From the NCBI RefSeq assembly GCF_000004825.1, contig NW_008805100.1:1-64000 (forward strand): a DNA stretch of 64,000 nucleotides, read 5' to 3'. The DNA comes from Heterostelium album PN500 (taxonomy: Eukaryota > Evosea > Eumycetozoa > Acytosteliales > Acytosteliaceae). Made by a program: the position numbers and the translations under genes. The notes beneath the pieces were generated by a model. It had not been told where the DNA came from. It saw only the letters and a list, made by a program, of their open reading frames with translations, and ran no database searches. Of this stretch, positions 31,942 through 44,700 are shown in pieces. Positions within the stretch are counted from its first letter, which is position 1; each line of letters starts with the position of its first letter.

Positions 31942-32439
31942 TTAACCATAGCAACGAATCTTATCTGTGCACCCTTTGGAACTACACTGTCCGCCTTTCT
32001 GTAAATATTGTTGATGGTATTCTTCAGCTGGGTAGAATACACCAGCAGGCAATATCTCTGTTACGATTGGTTGCTTGTATTTCAATTGCTCTTGCTTCTT
32101 GCTTTCCTCTGCCTCTGTATGTTGTCGATCGTTGTGGTAGTAGATACCGGAACGGTATTGAGTTCCTTGGTCACCTCCCTGACGGTTCAAAGTAGTTGGG
32201 TCATGTTTCTTCCAGAAGACGTCCAACAACTGACCGTATGACACTTGTGCTGGGTCAAACTCCAACTCGACTGCCTCTGCGTGGCCGGTGGTTCCAGTGC
32301 ATACCTCTTTGTAGGTTGGGTTCAACTTTACACCGTTTGTATAGCCCACTCTTGTCGATAATACACCAACCATTCTCTGAAAGACTAATTCAACACTCCA
32401 AAAACATCCTGCTGCAAATGTAGCTTTTTCAACAACCAT
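31942..32439 (-). CDS. msrA: Peptide methionine sulfoxide reductase MsrA
   Basis: Single exon, 165 residues, the family's core length. It reduces the S-epimer of methionine sulfoxide in proteins. [13 protein letters not shown] contains the GCFW catalytic Cys; [39 protein letters not shown] and YRSGIYYHN are the family's substrate-binding blocks in the usual order. Resolving cysteines are likely in the C-terminal GGQCSSKGC. No targeting signal precedes the core, so it is probably cytosolic. It is convergent with the DEP/PH gene, only about 110 bases away. Confidence 0.95.
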   Translation of the reverse strand: MVVEKATFAAGCFWSVELVFQRMVGVLSTRVGYTNGVKLNPTYKEVCTGTTGHAEAVELEFDPAQVSYGQLLDVFWKKHDPTTLNRQGGDQGTQYRSGIYYHNDRQHTEAEESKKQEQLKYKQPIVTEILPAGVFYPAEEYHQQYLQKGGQCSSKGCTDKIRCYG

Positions 32440-33215
32440 ATTTTATTCTAACTGTTTGATATTTGTTCACTTATTTAATTATTAATTATTATAATTGACA
32501 ATGCAATAATTAAAATTTGAAGTTGAAAACTTTTTATTTAAATATATTTTTTTGGTTTTTTTTTTTTTTATTTTTATTTTTTTTGAATTATTTAATTGGA
32601 ATAATTATCACCAAAAATAGAAGCTATTAGAACTGTTTCGATACAAGAATAGATCATCATATTCTGAAACAGTTCAAAAGAATTTAAAAAAACTCTACTC
32701 TACTGGACAAATTGAAGTATTTTAATATATTAATCATAGCATCTGCAAAATTGATACTTGAAGAGAATAAAAAGTGTTAAAATAGTTGATTATATTTTAT
32801 TATTAAAAATCTAAGTATTTAAAACTTGATTAACTTATTATAAATAAAAAGTCAAAATATTCTATAAAATAGATAGACATATATAAGTCTTGGTTTCAAA
32901 GAATTCTTAAGTAAATTTTAAACCTTCAAGTTTTGTTTGTAATTAAATTAATTTAATAAAAATCGACTGTTTTTTTTTGAAGTTGATTTTTAAGTTTTGC
33001 TAAAATTTTATTTATTATTAATTTTTTTTTGATTTTTGAGATTGTGCAACATGTTGCAATAAAATAAGTTGCTTGATTTTCTCGCACATTTAAGTTGGAC
33101 AGACCTACAAATTGTATTATATAAAGAAAATTCTTTTTCAATAATTCATAATTCATAATTCATTAATATTAGAAGACTTTACATATATATATTTTAAAAA
33201 TAATTATAAACAACA
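32440..33215. other. AT-rich intergenic region with short palindrome
   Basis: No gene supported. An exact 12-base palindrome GCAACATGTTGC lies at about 33046-33057. A minus-strand open frame of 67 codons around it (32953-33156) has no family features and I do not call it. Confidence 0.45.
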
Positions 33216-33401
33216 ATGTATCAAATTAAATCTATGACAAACAATACAAACTATAAACTTATTGGAACTCAATTTCTGGAACTCAATGTTAAAGATAGTT
33301 TACTAAAAAGACAAAAGACTTCTTCTAATCAATTTTTAAATGACGAACAAAAACTTTGGATTCATAGTTCAATGTTTGGCCCATCAACCAGAATTTATTA
33401 A
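33216..33401 (+). CDS. Possible small protein, unknown
   Basis: A 61-codon open frame beginning MYQIKSMTNNTNYKLIGTQF, with a dictyostelid-like A-rich context at the ATG (AACAACAATG) and balanced amino-acid composition (no homopolymers). It is isolated: about 780 bases from MsrA and 1.6 kb from the next gene, with AT-rich flanks. Nothing in it is recognised. It could equally be a chance frame; codon use is uninformative at this length. Confidence 0.3.
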   Translation: MYQIKSMTNNTNYKLIGTQFLELNVKDSLLKRQKTSSNQFLNDEQKLWIHSSMFGPSTRIY

Positions 33402-34992
33402 ATATCAAAACTTATAATATATTTTAACGAACAAAAAAACAACCTTAAAATTCACAAGTTACATAATGGAAATGGTAAATATAAATAAAATAAACAAATA
33501 TATAAAAAAGAATTAATAACTTACTTAGTATTATATTTAGATTTTTTTTTAATATCCTTTTCCTTTGTTTCAATAATAATACAATAATTTTATATTTATG
33601 AAGCCCAAAATGAAAAATTACCAAAGCTTTTCACAAGATAATGTAAATGATATCAATAAATAAAAACTATAGCTTATTAAAACTTTATAAAGTTGTAATT
33701 TAAAGGTTTTTTTTTTTTTAAAAACTTTCAAGAATATTACATTAGCTTTTTTTTCTTCATAACTCAAATAGTATTTAATAAAAACAAGCAAGAATATTTG
33801 TAAATATTTGTAAAAGTAACTAAAAATCTTGTAGCTTTATTATAAGAAAACTAAAAATTATCTAAAATTGAGAAATGATTGTTCTTAGTAATAGTCAAAC
33901 CTTGAAAATTTTCTTCTTTTTTAGTAAATTTTTAAATGTGGGTAATGATTAAAAGACTCTTCCAATTATTTTAAAGAAATGGTGCAAACAAATAATAGGA
34001 GATTCATAACCCCAAAAACACTACTCTTTTTAACCTCAAAACAACGAAAAAAAATTATGAGAGAACAATGAAAAAAAACATAAAAAAAAAAAACCACAAT
34101 GACCATTGCGATGGTCAAATTTTTTTACAAAATAATCAGTTTTTATTCAAGTATTCGCTGAAAAAAACACAAACTAATCCACATTTATGAGTCGACTTTT
34201 TCAAATAATAATGATAGTTACACACAAATGAGTATGATGTGTGTTTTCAACAGAAAATTGTTTTATATTATTTTTACACTGGTTAAACCCGCCTATTAAT
34301 ATGATTAATTTAAATTCAAAAAATATAAATAAGCTAAACAACACTGATTCAAATTAAATCAAAACTTTAGCACATAATCAAAAGTCAACAATTTATAATC
34401 GCTGTTATCAACAACTCTCAAATCCACACAAATAAATAACACACACACATACTAAACACAACACACCTCTGAAAAAGAAAGAGATAATTAAAGAGAGAGA
34501 GAAAAAAAAGTAGACACCTTACTATAGTTTAATTTTTGATCTAGATTTACAAACCCACCACCCATTTACTTTACTCCATCCATTTACCCTATATTAAACG
34601 TTTAAAAAAGAGTAATATTAATAGTAGTGCATTGCTTGAAGTAACATAAATATATTTATTTATATTCAACTCATTATCATCATCAACAATTAAACATCAA
34701 ACATTTGTTTAAAACAAGCAACAACATCACAATCATCTACTTGTCAAAAGTGTCATTAAATATTTATTTATCACTATCCAACAACAAATTATCACTTGAT
34801 CTAGTAATCACGCTGTGTATAATACAAAAAAAAAAATCAAAATTTAACAGTCCAAAAAGCACAACCAACTACAACTACACAATTCTATTTTCTTTGATAT
34901 CCATTACACATTGGACTACCCCAATATATATTATCTGTTCATACAATCAAATATTATAAATTTATATTTAATTTACCCAATTATACCAAAAG
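33402..34992. other. Long non-coding region upstream of the microexon gene
   Basis: 1.6 kb with no gene seen. It contains a short hairpin GACCAT-TGCG-ATGGTC (34101-34116) followed by a T-run, a CA/AC-rich leader-like stretch at 34380-34470, and C-rich, G-poor sequence from about 34540 to 34980. The last looks like a long 5' untranslated leader for the gene at 34993. Confidence 0.45.
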
Positions 34993-35467
34993 ATGACTGA
35001 CGTTGAGTAAGTTTTTAAACAACCAACAAATTTTTAAAACGTAAAAAAATGAATACTAATATGATTATTACATTAATTTGATTTTCTACTCTTTTATTTA
35101 ACCTATCTGAATTTATTTGATTTCATTAAATCATTACTTATCATCATCATCATCAATCAATCAATCAATCAAACAATAGAACTGGACATTCAATGTAAAT
35201 ATCATTTTTATTTCTATAGAAAAAAAAGATTATTAACTATCTATTTTTTATTCTATTTCTATTTATTTTTATTATAGAGATAAATCAACCATGGAGAGAA
35301 AAAAGATTGATAAATTACAAAGATTAACTGGAAGAAGAGAATCTATTACAAAGATTCAATCCCTTTTAAATCCAAAATCATTGGAAGAAGCACAAATCAA
35401 TACCCAAAAGTTGGAAACCAATGAAAAGTTGACTCATATATTCGGTGAAAGACCTGAATGTAGATAA
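34993..35467 (+). CDS. Small basic protein, three exons with a 15-base microexon
   Basis: Exons 34993-35006 (14 bases), 35180-35194 (15 bases) and 35278-35467, giving 72 residues: MTDVETGHSIDKSTMERKKI and on through IDKLQRLTGRRESITKIQSL to GERPECR. Donors (GAGTAAGT-like GTAAGT, GTAAAT) and acceptors (AATAG, TATAG) are good and the phases close. Because the middle exon is 15 bases long, skipping it also keeps the frame. The protein is short, highly charged and probably helical. I do not recognise the family. The gene has an unusually long AT-rich upstream region. Confidence 0.6.
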
Positions 35468-35868
35468 AATATTTAATATTAAAAAGAAACAACAAACAAC
35501 TACATATACAATTGCACAAATAATTCAATCTTTAATAATTAACAACAAGAATATATATTAACCAATATATTATATATATCCAACTTTAAATTAAATTTAA
35601 TCATCAAACCAACCAAACCAAAACTAAACCAAAATCAAAAGAAAAAGATAATATTACTTTTTCTCTATTTATATATATATACAAATATCTTTTTTCTTTT
35701 GTTTTTTTTGTAATATTTAAAAAATAATTGTTCAATAATGATGAACCTATATATAGCTCATCTCCAAAACCAAAAAACCAAATCTAATTTAATAAAATTG
35801 TAAATAAATAAAATAATTATTATTATTATTATTAAAAGATTTTTATTATTCTTTATTTATTTTATTAT
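35468..35868. other. Convergent 3' flanks
   Basis: AT-rich spacer between the convergent microexon gene and ELP5, containing a purine/pyrimidine-skewed AACCAAACC-rich patch at 35605-35640. No supported feature. Confidence 0.45.
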
Positions 35869-37157
35869 TTAAATATCTAAATCATCATCTGGATCCTCAT
35901 CATCATAATCATCATCTTCCTCTGGATCTTCAATGATTAATTGATTCTCACCTTGATGTCTATAAGGTAGTACAACATTGTCTCTTGCATTCTTTTCATC
36001 TTCGCTTAACTTTAGATTGAATGATAAATTCTTTGTTGGATCTACTTCTTTTACTTCTTCTTTCTTTTCGAATAACTCTGATGAATCAAATCCTAATCTA
36101 CCATCATTCTTTACATAATAATATTCAACCTATAATTTCATTTTGAAAATACGTTTATTAATAAATGAATGATTATTAAAATTAAATGAATAGATTGTCT
36201 TAATGATATATATATATATTTACATTTCTAACGACTCTACCAGATCTCTTCTTTGTTATAACGGTTATAGTTGCTTCATAACGATTGGTAAGTGATTCAG
36301 AGAGGAGAATCTTGGCAGGTAATGGTGTAACTTGAATCGATGTCGATGAGATGTACTCGAGTTGTTTGGTAACTGAAGTGTCACTATAGTGCAAATCATT
36401 ATGTAGAATACCCAAGAGACATGTAAAAGATCTTTCTGATTTTGTTGCTCTTTGTTGAACTCCACCTTGAATACCTGTTTGAATTCTATTCATTGTTGAT
36501 GATAATGTTGATTGTTTATTACTACTACTATTATTGCTACCACTACTATTACTATTATTATTATTTACATTACTAAAGTTTATTAATGATCTAATTAAAT
36601 TGCATGTATCTGATAAACCATTCTTTAATACCAATGAACTGATTGTATTTATAACTAAAACAGGTGATTCTTTTAATTTAGAAGATACTGAATTCGAATT
36701 GAATACACTCTTTACTGTTTCAATAATCGATTGTGAATCTTGCTTTGAACAATTAAATACAATTGGTCCTTCATTACTATTACTATTGTTATTACTAATA
36801 TTCCAACCAAAAGGATCTGAATAACAATCTATTACAATGAAATTACTAAAAAAAAATATTAACATATATATTTAACTATTGATAAATTTTAAAATAATAT
36901 TCTTACATATTATTATATTTCTTTGATAACTTTATATATTCTGAAAGAGGTTGACTTTGATTAATGAACCAAACATTCTTTTTTAAGTTTGGTACCTGTA
37001 GACCGGATGATGTAGCTGTACTTTGATTACTATTAATAGGTCTCAACCAATAATCATAAAGATGATTCAACAAATGTTGTGAACTTGAATCAAGACTATC
37101 TTCTAAAAGTAATAAACCATTTAGAGTATCTGTTGTTTGTAATATCTTTGAAAACAT
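35869..37157 (-). CDS. elp5: Elongator complex subunit ELP5
   Basis: Three exons (37157-36907, 36845-36224, 36129-35869), 377 residues. ELP5 is part of the Elp4-5-6 RecA-like ring of Elongator, which is needed for wobble-uridine modification of tRNAs. The clearest family marks are at the C-terminus: DPTKNLSFNLKLSEDEKNAR, then VVLPYRHQG and an acidic end EDPDDDLDI, which is the conserved ELP5 terminus. The middle matches the RecA-like fold without Walker motifs, as expected for ELP5 (FIVIDCYSDPFGW, then LVINTISSLVLKNG, TCLLGILHNDLHY). An Asn/Ser-rich loop is inserted. The ATG at 37157 lies directly after an A-run. Confidence 0.85.
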
Positions 37158-37158
37158 C

Positions 37159-37190
<32 letters not shown>

Positions 37191-38347
37191 AACGAAATAA
37201 TTCAATAAAATGAAAAAAAGTGAGTGATAATGATAAGTTCATCACACAGAGAGAGGAATTGTTTAAGAATTATAAAAAAAAAATAAATAACTTTTATATT
37301 TATATAGCTTAAGGATTTATAGAAATATATTTCAAAAAATAATCATTTGTAATAAACAATTGATTATTACCAAAATAATTTTAATTTATTATTATTATTT
37401 ATTTATTTTTTAATATAATCAAATCATTTAAATCAATCTATATTTATCTTTTAATAAATATTTGATTAACAATACATATTCAAAATTATTGTTGTTTGTA
37501 TTGCAATCACTTTCAAACAAATCTATTACTAGTATTTTTTTATAACGACGGGCATTCTTTTTAAAATTTACTTTTTTAAAATTGTCAATATTTTTAATTT
37601 TTAATTTTTTGAAAAACACCACTCGCAGACGACTCTGCAACGACTTGCTATCCTTTGTCATCTGATATAGATTGAGTCCATTCGTTTTCTTTACACTTAG
37701 TCCATCGAACCAACATGTCTGCCAAATCGTAGATGTATAATCAATCATAGTATATACCACACATTATCAAGTCAATCCTACTACTTTTAGGTTTTTATTT
37801 AGATAATCCTTTTATATATGATGATTCTCATTGAGAACATCAGCAACTCCTTCGAAAAGAATCGGTTCAAACAAAACTTTCATTTTATGTAGTTTGTTTC
37901 AATTGGTAGAGACCAGGCACACCTCTTCTCTACCTTTTGACAAATACTTAATTTGGCTTTAATCTTTAAGGTGAAGCGAGGGGAAATATTAGCGCAGATT
38001 GGTCTGTGTGTTTTGTACTTATCAAACCATCATCATACCACTTCCAACTAATTATCCTTCTTACAACAAGTTCTCTCTTGTCGTCGACGATTCTAGTTTT
38101 TAGATGTTTAGATTCTTTTAGTTTTTTTATTAGATCCACTAATCATCTATCAATCATTATCAAGATTTCAAGTAAGAGGTTTTGAGAAAGGTCAGTCGTT
38201 ATACTTGTTCAACAATATCATCTTTAAAGAGATTTGATGAATAACGTATATAGTTTACTCTCTCTTTCTTTAAATACAAATTTTGTTTAAAATTATACTA
38301 TAGCATTCAAAACCACATTATTTATTAATTATTCAATTAATTATTTA
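37158..38347. other. Region with possible coding relics on the minus strand
   Basis: No intact gene. Minus-strand open frames with balanced composition occur at 37428-37760 (110 codons; ends in TYPE IDLFESDCNTNNNNFEYV) and at 37812-37883 (MKVLFEPILFEGVADVLNEN, then stop), with a third protein-like frame just upstream (KLSICQKVEKRCAWSLPIE). They lie in different frames, so this may be a decayed gene. On the plus strand, 37911-37940 forms an 8-base-pair stem GGTAGAGA/TCTCTACC in a locally GC-richer stretch reaching about 38030. An uncharacterised structured RNA is therefore an alternative. Confidence 0.3.
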
Positions 38348-39373
38348 ATGTCGTTATATTATAATTTTACGAAATTTCATTATTGTTCTTTTTTAATTAA
38401 TTAAGATTTATAATATCAATTATGATATTATATATTCTTTATTAATTTTAAAAGGTCTTGTTAAAGTATATAATCTCTTTTATACTTTAATTAAATACTG
38501 TACTTGTAAAAGAGTGGTATTTTATTAGTTTTGGATTTTGATAAGGTTAAACATTGAAGTAGATCATATCATACCACATAAAGCTATATATTACCCTCAA
38601 CAATCACACTTTGTATTTTCTTTTATTTTCTCTTTCTTTTTTTCTAATTATACAGAGCTACCCCAGTTCCAGAGTCAATCTTAAAGAAGAGAGCCACCAC
38701 TCAAAAGAAGGCCATCGACCAAGTCAAGGTCCAACGTGCCTTGAAGTTGAGAAACTCTCGTTTGAGATCCAAGTACTTCCAACGTGCCGAAAAGTACGTC
38801 CGTGAGTACAGAATGGCCGAGCGTGAGCAAATCCGTTTGCAACGTGTCGCCAAGAACACCGGTGTCTTCTACGTCCCACCAGAAGCCAAGGTTGCCTTTG
38901 TCATCCGTATCCGTGGTATCAACGGTGTCTCACCAAAGCCAAGAAAGATCTTGCAGTTGTTGCGTTTGTTGCAATTGAACAACGGTGTCTTTGTCAAGTT
39001 GAACAAGGCTACCATCAACATGTTGAAGTTGGTCGAACCATACGTCGCCTACGGTTATCCAAACTTGAAGACCGTCAAGGAATTGATCTACAAGAGAGGT
39101 TATGCCAAGATCAACGGTCAACGTATCCCAATCACTTCCAATGACATCATCGAGAAGCACCTCGGTCGTTACGGACACTTGTGCGTTGAAGACATTGTCC
39201 ACGAAATCTTCACCTGCGGTAAGAACTTCCGTGAAGTCAACAGATTCCTCTGGCCATTCAAGCTTAACTGCCCACGTGGAGGTTTCAACCATAAGAAGAT
39301 CCATTTCCTTGAGGGAGGTGATTCCGGTAACCGTGAAAACTTCATCAACGGATTGGTCAGAAAGATGAACTAA
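38348..39373 (+). CDS. rpl7: 60S ribosomal protein L7 (uL30)
   Basis: The main exon is 38656-39373, encoding all but the first residues of L7: the basic N-terminal helix ([19 protein letters not shown]), [20 protein letters not shown] (the uL30 signature), [39 protein letters not shown] and a conserved C-terminus ending VRKMN. The exon lacks an ATG and starts in phase 2 after TATACAG. The best first exon I find is ATGTC at 38348-38352, giving MSATPVPES. Its donor (GTTATA) is weak and the intron would be 303 bases, so the start is uncertain. Codon use is strongly C-ending, as for highly expressed genes. A shortened inverted copy of its 3' part lies at 40381-40479. Confidence 0.9.
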
Positions 39374-40380
39374 AAGACTTAATTTGAATAAATATTATCT
39401 TAATTACTATTTTTTCATTTAAAAAACATATTTAAAGCATCCTTTTTATCCCAATTTATTTCTTCATCCATTTATTTATTTATTTATAGAACATTCATTC
39501 ATTCTTTGGATAGGTCATACAATCAAAACTTTCATGATATTTGTTAATAAATTTACAAGATTCTTTTGTTAATGTCTGTATTTATTCTTGTTCATATTGA
39601 CATTAAAATATTAATCATGATTCGTATAAGTAAATCTTTTTAGATTTGAATAAAAACAGAAAAGAGAGAAGATTAAAAGTTAACTACCCTTTCAGATTAT
39701 ATCTAAAAAAATTTACACTAATAGAAGATGAATATATTAAATATTAAAATCTTTGTTCTCTATATTTAAAAGATAAAGATTTTAAATTGTTTTGGTTTTT
39801 ATAAACATTGGTTATAAAAACAAAAGAAAAATAATCGAATATTTAAATTACTTCTTCTATTGTTTATTTATTTTTATTTTTATTTTTTAATAATAGTTTG
39901 CTCACCATATCTTGTTTTTAGTGATAATACCAATTTTTTATTTATTTGATAATTTAAAAAAGATCTTACTACCTGTTTTAAATTAGAATATTAAGAAAGT
40001 AATGAACTAATGTTATACTGAATCTTGGTTTAGTTGTAACCAGTGTCTTGTTAATAATGATCTTATCAGTGCTGGTAATGTCATACTCTTGCACTATCTG
40101 AAGTGCTTTCGATCTGATAGTATCTTCTTTAATCACGTGATCACTCCTGTAACAATTGCATCCTATTAGTCGACACAACTATTATCTTACTTAACAAGAG
40201 AATGTTACTAATCAATCATTTATTATTATCTAAGGAAATAAAAATTTAGATAACAGATTTTTAAAGATGATGTCCTGCAATATCATTTAGATTTAAATCA
40301 ACAAATACAATAGAAATATTATTTATAAATAACAATAGCAATATTAATGACTGTAGTAACAACACTAAGCATTTATACAA
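39374..40380. repeat. Gene-poor region with repeat segment copy C
   Basis: AT-rich. At about 40020-40190 the minus strand reads SDHVIKEDTIRSKALQIVQE followed by KIIINKTLVTTKPRFS. This is related to the diverged segments near 2020-2110 and 6600-6720 (shared CTGATAGTATC...TTTAATCACGTGATC). The frame is open for 66 codons here, the best-preserved copy, but no start or partner exon can be assigned. Family unknown. Confidence 0.45.
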
Positions 40381-40479
40381 ATGAAGTTTTCAACTCCCTC
40401 AAGGAAATGGATCTTCTTATGGTTGAAACCTCCACGTGGGCAGTTAAGCTTGAATGGCCAGAGGAATCTGTTGACTTCA
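40381..40479 (-). pseudogene. Truncated inverted copy of the ribosomal protein L7 gene
   Basis: The complement of 40381-40479 matches L7 gene bases 39235-39345 almost exactly: it covers [17 protein letters not shown] and [11 protein letters not shown]. Within it, 15 bases are missing (the GTGATTCCGGTAACC part of the gene) and one base differs. Both ends stop abruptly in AT-rich sequence, so it cannot encode a protein. The near identity says it is recent. Without an intron in this part of L7, it is not possible to tell a DNA-level copy from a reverse-transcribed one. Confidence 0.9.
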
Positions 40480-41764
40480 AGGGAGATCTTTAAAATTCAT
40501 TACATATTGAGGTCCAGAATTGATTACACTACATGATTCTAACTATCATTCAATTAATTGTTGTTTTGGATCTATTGATCAACTCTGAAAAATAGAACTT
40601 TTTAAAAAATCAATTAAATTTAAAATGCAAATTGAATCATTCTCTACTTCACTTGAATTATATAATAAATTAAAATTGATTGGTGAAAAAATAAATAAAA
40701 CTGAGAGTTTTTATTGGTAGGTGCAACCTTTCAAGAAGCAAGAAAAATAAAAATTTATCAATTTTTAAAAAGAAGTTATTATCTTAAAAAACCTGCTAAT
40801 AAAATAAAAGAGACAAAGTCAGCGTGTGCCAATAATGTGGTGTGTTTAATTTCTCTGATTTTGAATGATATCAACTTCTGTGTGAGTGTTTATTTCTGTG
40901 CTGATAAATATATATATATCATACACTAAAAAACCACCAATTTTTTTCATTTGGATATTAGTATATGTTATTAGTAAAAAATGTTTAATATGACTGTTAA
41001 AAAAAGAAGAATAACCAAAATAAATAAACTGGTTTAAATTCATCGCTTACTTTAAGGTTGCTCGCTTCAAAACGAATTTTAAAACATAATTTCAAATTAA
41101 TTAAGCTTGTTGTTATATATTTATATATAATTTAAATGTATTAATATATTGTATCATCATATCATATCTTATCACGTATATTAATTGTATAGTTACGACT
41201 GGTGTGATAGTTGTAATAAATTGAATTAGCTAAATATTGTTTTTTAAGACAACAACCTTTCTTTTTTTTTAGTAACTTAATATACTATTGTCAAACAACA
41301 TACACAAGAACTTTACTTATTATTTTTAAAAATTGTAACATATTGAAATAGAATCAGAAATAAACAATAATATAAATATATATCTATCATTTATTTAATT
41401 CTCATTTGTTAAAGAAATTTGGAAAAATATCGATAAAATATTTTAAACAGAAAGGGTTTTTTATATTTTTTATTTTTGTTTTTGTCGATTCGATTGTTGT
41501 TATTGGAGCACACAAATATATATTCACATTGCAGTATTTGCATATGTTTATTTGTTAATTTGTTTGGTTATTCCAACAATAAATTAGAAATAGTAGAAAT
41601 AGAATTTGAAGAAATATAACTTTATATTATATTATTCATATATAATATTAAGTGTGTGGAGATCGTAGAATTATAATTATATATAGTTTTATCAGGTTTA
41701 GAATCTTTGCAGCAGCGCACAGTAGTAGTAGCAGTGATATTGGATAGTTAGTGAGCTGCCAGAC
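40480..41764. other. Intergenic region upstream of the P5B ATPase
   Basis: 1.3 kb, AT-rich. At about 40624-40712 a short frame (MQIESFSTSLELYNKLKLIG) stops, and a protein-like frame continues one base out of register (GATFQEARKIKIYQFLKRSY), suggesting a small eroded exon. The last 120 bases before 41765 are GC-richer (CAGCAGCGCACAGTAGTAG) and probably untranslated leader. Confidence 0.35.
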
Positions 41765-44700
41765 ATGATAACTGCTAATCCAAATCGCAATGAATCAACC
41801 ACTTACATAGCAAATGAAGACGATGGTCTAGAGGGTACTTCCTATAGTATCAGTCATGACCATATCAACAACAACAACAACGACAATGAAGAAGATGATG
41901 ACGATATATCAACTCCAATTTTATTGTCTACCCATAATTCTCCACACTTTCAATCTGATGATGATGAATCCGATGAAGATGCAGCTAAACATTATAGAGC
42001 CGATAGTCTATTAACACATGGAAAGCAGCGGCAACAGGATCATCAACAACAAGATCAACCTCCACTTCAACAACAAGCATATAATTCAACACCACCAACA
42101 ACATCATCATCATTTACCAAGATTTCAGCATCACCAGTTTTAATTGCCAACCGTGATTTTCTGGTTAGTCATGAGATGGTTTTGGATAGCGAGATAACCC
42201 ATAGAACCAATGGCGAGTCGTCACCTCCTTTATCACCACCAATGCACTCCCACCGACTTTCTACACCGGCCACACCGATACGATCGCTCTCTGGCATATC
42301 ATCGACCTCCGACGATGCCAACAATGATGAACTTTTAGGAATCCACTCAATGACAGGCTACAAATTCGCATTGGGAAGAGAAATTCTCTTTTGGATACTA
42401 ACAATACTCACAGGAGGATTGTTACTACTCTTTTTCCATTGGTTCACACTGTACGAACTCAATTTCCGTCGTAGAAAAACATCTCTTGAAAATGCAAACT
42501 ATATCTTGGTTTATGGAATAGATATGAGATTTGAAATTTGTCAGGTTAAAGAATTTAAAAGCGTAAATATTATAATTTTTATTAATTTATCGACTTTTTC
42601 TAATATATATATATTATTTAAATTATAGGAATTAAAATTAGATAAAGTAATTACTTTTAGACATTCAAGATTCTTTTATAATCATGAATCAGATAGTTTC
42701 ATTAGACCAAGAATTAAATCAAAATACAACTCCTCCAATCTTTATCAATTCATTGAACATGGTTTAACCAACGATAAATATCAATCGTTACTACATAAAT
42801 TTGGTTATAATGTTATTGAATTTCCAATTAAATCAATTCCAAGATTATTACTTGAAGAGGTAATTATTAAATTATAAAAAAAAATATATTTACATTTAAA
42901 TTAATTAATTATTTATTTAATTTTTAGGTATTACATCCATTCTTTATATTCCAAATATATAGTGTTATATTATGGTCATTTGAAGAATATTATTATTATG
43001 CAGGTGCAATCTTGTTGATTGCCACGGTTAGTTCCATTCTAAGTTTGAAAGAGATTCGTTCAAATTTAATATCACTCAAGGAGATGTCAACTTATGTTTG
43101 TGAAATCAAGGTGTTACGTGAAGGTCAATTCACAACTGTACAGTCATCCGACTTGGTTCCAGGAGATATTATAGATATTCCTACAAACTTGACACTGCCT
43201 TGTGATATGTCGCTTCTTACTGGTCAGGTGATTTGTAATGAATCAATGTTGACCGGTGAGTCAGTCCCCGTGACGAAACATCCAATACTGACACGTGACC
43301 AACTGACTGCAAGTCAACGTCCAAACTATCCAGTCGATATCACTGAAGCTAGATCCTCATTGTTTGGTGGTACGATGGTGGTAAAGATCATGCCACACCA
43401 CAACGGAAGAACCTTGGCAATGGTTAGAGAAACTGGTTTTCAAACATCCAAGGGAAAGTTGATCCTATCGATTCTCTTCCCAAAGAAATCACATTTCCGT
43501 TTCATTCAAGAGTCTTTCAAGTTTATTGGTGTTCTATGTTGCATTGCAATGATTGGATTCGCCATCTCAGTTTGGAGATTGAAAGATCTTGGTGTAGATA
43601 CGAAAACCATTGTGCTGCGTGCACTCGATCTCATTACCATTGTCATTCCACCGGCATTACCCATTGCAATGACTGTCGGTACAGGATTTGCATTGATTCG
43701 TCTCAAAAAAGTAAAGATCTTTTGTATTTCACCACCGAGATTGAACATGGCTGGCAAACTTCAGGTGTTTTGTTTCGATAAAACAGGCACACTGACAGAA
43801 GAGGGTTTAGATTTCTATGGTGTCGTAGCAACCAATCAACATGACAGCCATTGCGATTTCAATCAACTGTACACTTCACTCGACGACATGGATAATCGAT
43901 TGGTAATGCTAAGCATGGCGAGCTGTCATTCATTATCACATATCAACAATGAGATTGCAGGTGATCCTTTGGAGATAAAGATATTCCAAGCAACCAACTC
44001 TAAACTTGAAGAACACGACGATCATCATACACATATCGTTTGGGGAAATGACCGATTGATCTATCAAGAACGTTTCGATTTCCAATCGAGTCTTCAAAGA
44101 ATGTCTGTCATTGTATCGGATACCTCTGACAATAGACAATATTCATTTGTAAAAGGTTCACCAGAGATGATAAAGAAACTATCACTCTCACATACCATTC
44201 CAAGCGATTATGATCAACAATTGTTTATTTATACCGAGCGTGGCTATCGTGTATTGGCATGTGCCTATCGAACATGGGATTCGCAACAAAATGTAGCCAA
44301 TCGTGAGCTAATGCGTCAGACCGCCGAAGAAAACTTGGTTTTCTTGGGATTCATTATTATGGAAAACAAGATGAAACCGGAATCGAAACCAATCATCGAA
44401 GTTTTACATCGTGCCAATATCAAGACTATCATGGTTACCGGTGATAATCCACTGACAGCCATCTCTGTTTCCAAACAATGTGGAATCATCAAGGAGAATA
44501 CATTGTTATTCATTCCAGAGTTGGATAATAACAAAGATAGTTTAGATTCTTTTACTTGGCGTAATCTTTCCGATCCATCTACAGACCAAGCGTTGTCCTA
44601 CTATCAATTGGATCCTTACACATTGACACTTGACAATTCCGATGAACCAAACTCTAGTATACCTTATTCCCTTGTAGTTACTGGTCCATTCTTTAAGCGT

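Noticed and set aside
34101-34127. Hairpin plus T-run resembling a bacterial terminator
   Set aside because: A 6-base-pair stem next to a T-run is expected by chance in this T-rich genome, and nothing is transcribed toward it as far as can be seen.
38930-39304. Long minus-strand frame across L7
   Set aside because: Antisense shadow of the highly biased L7 coding sequence.
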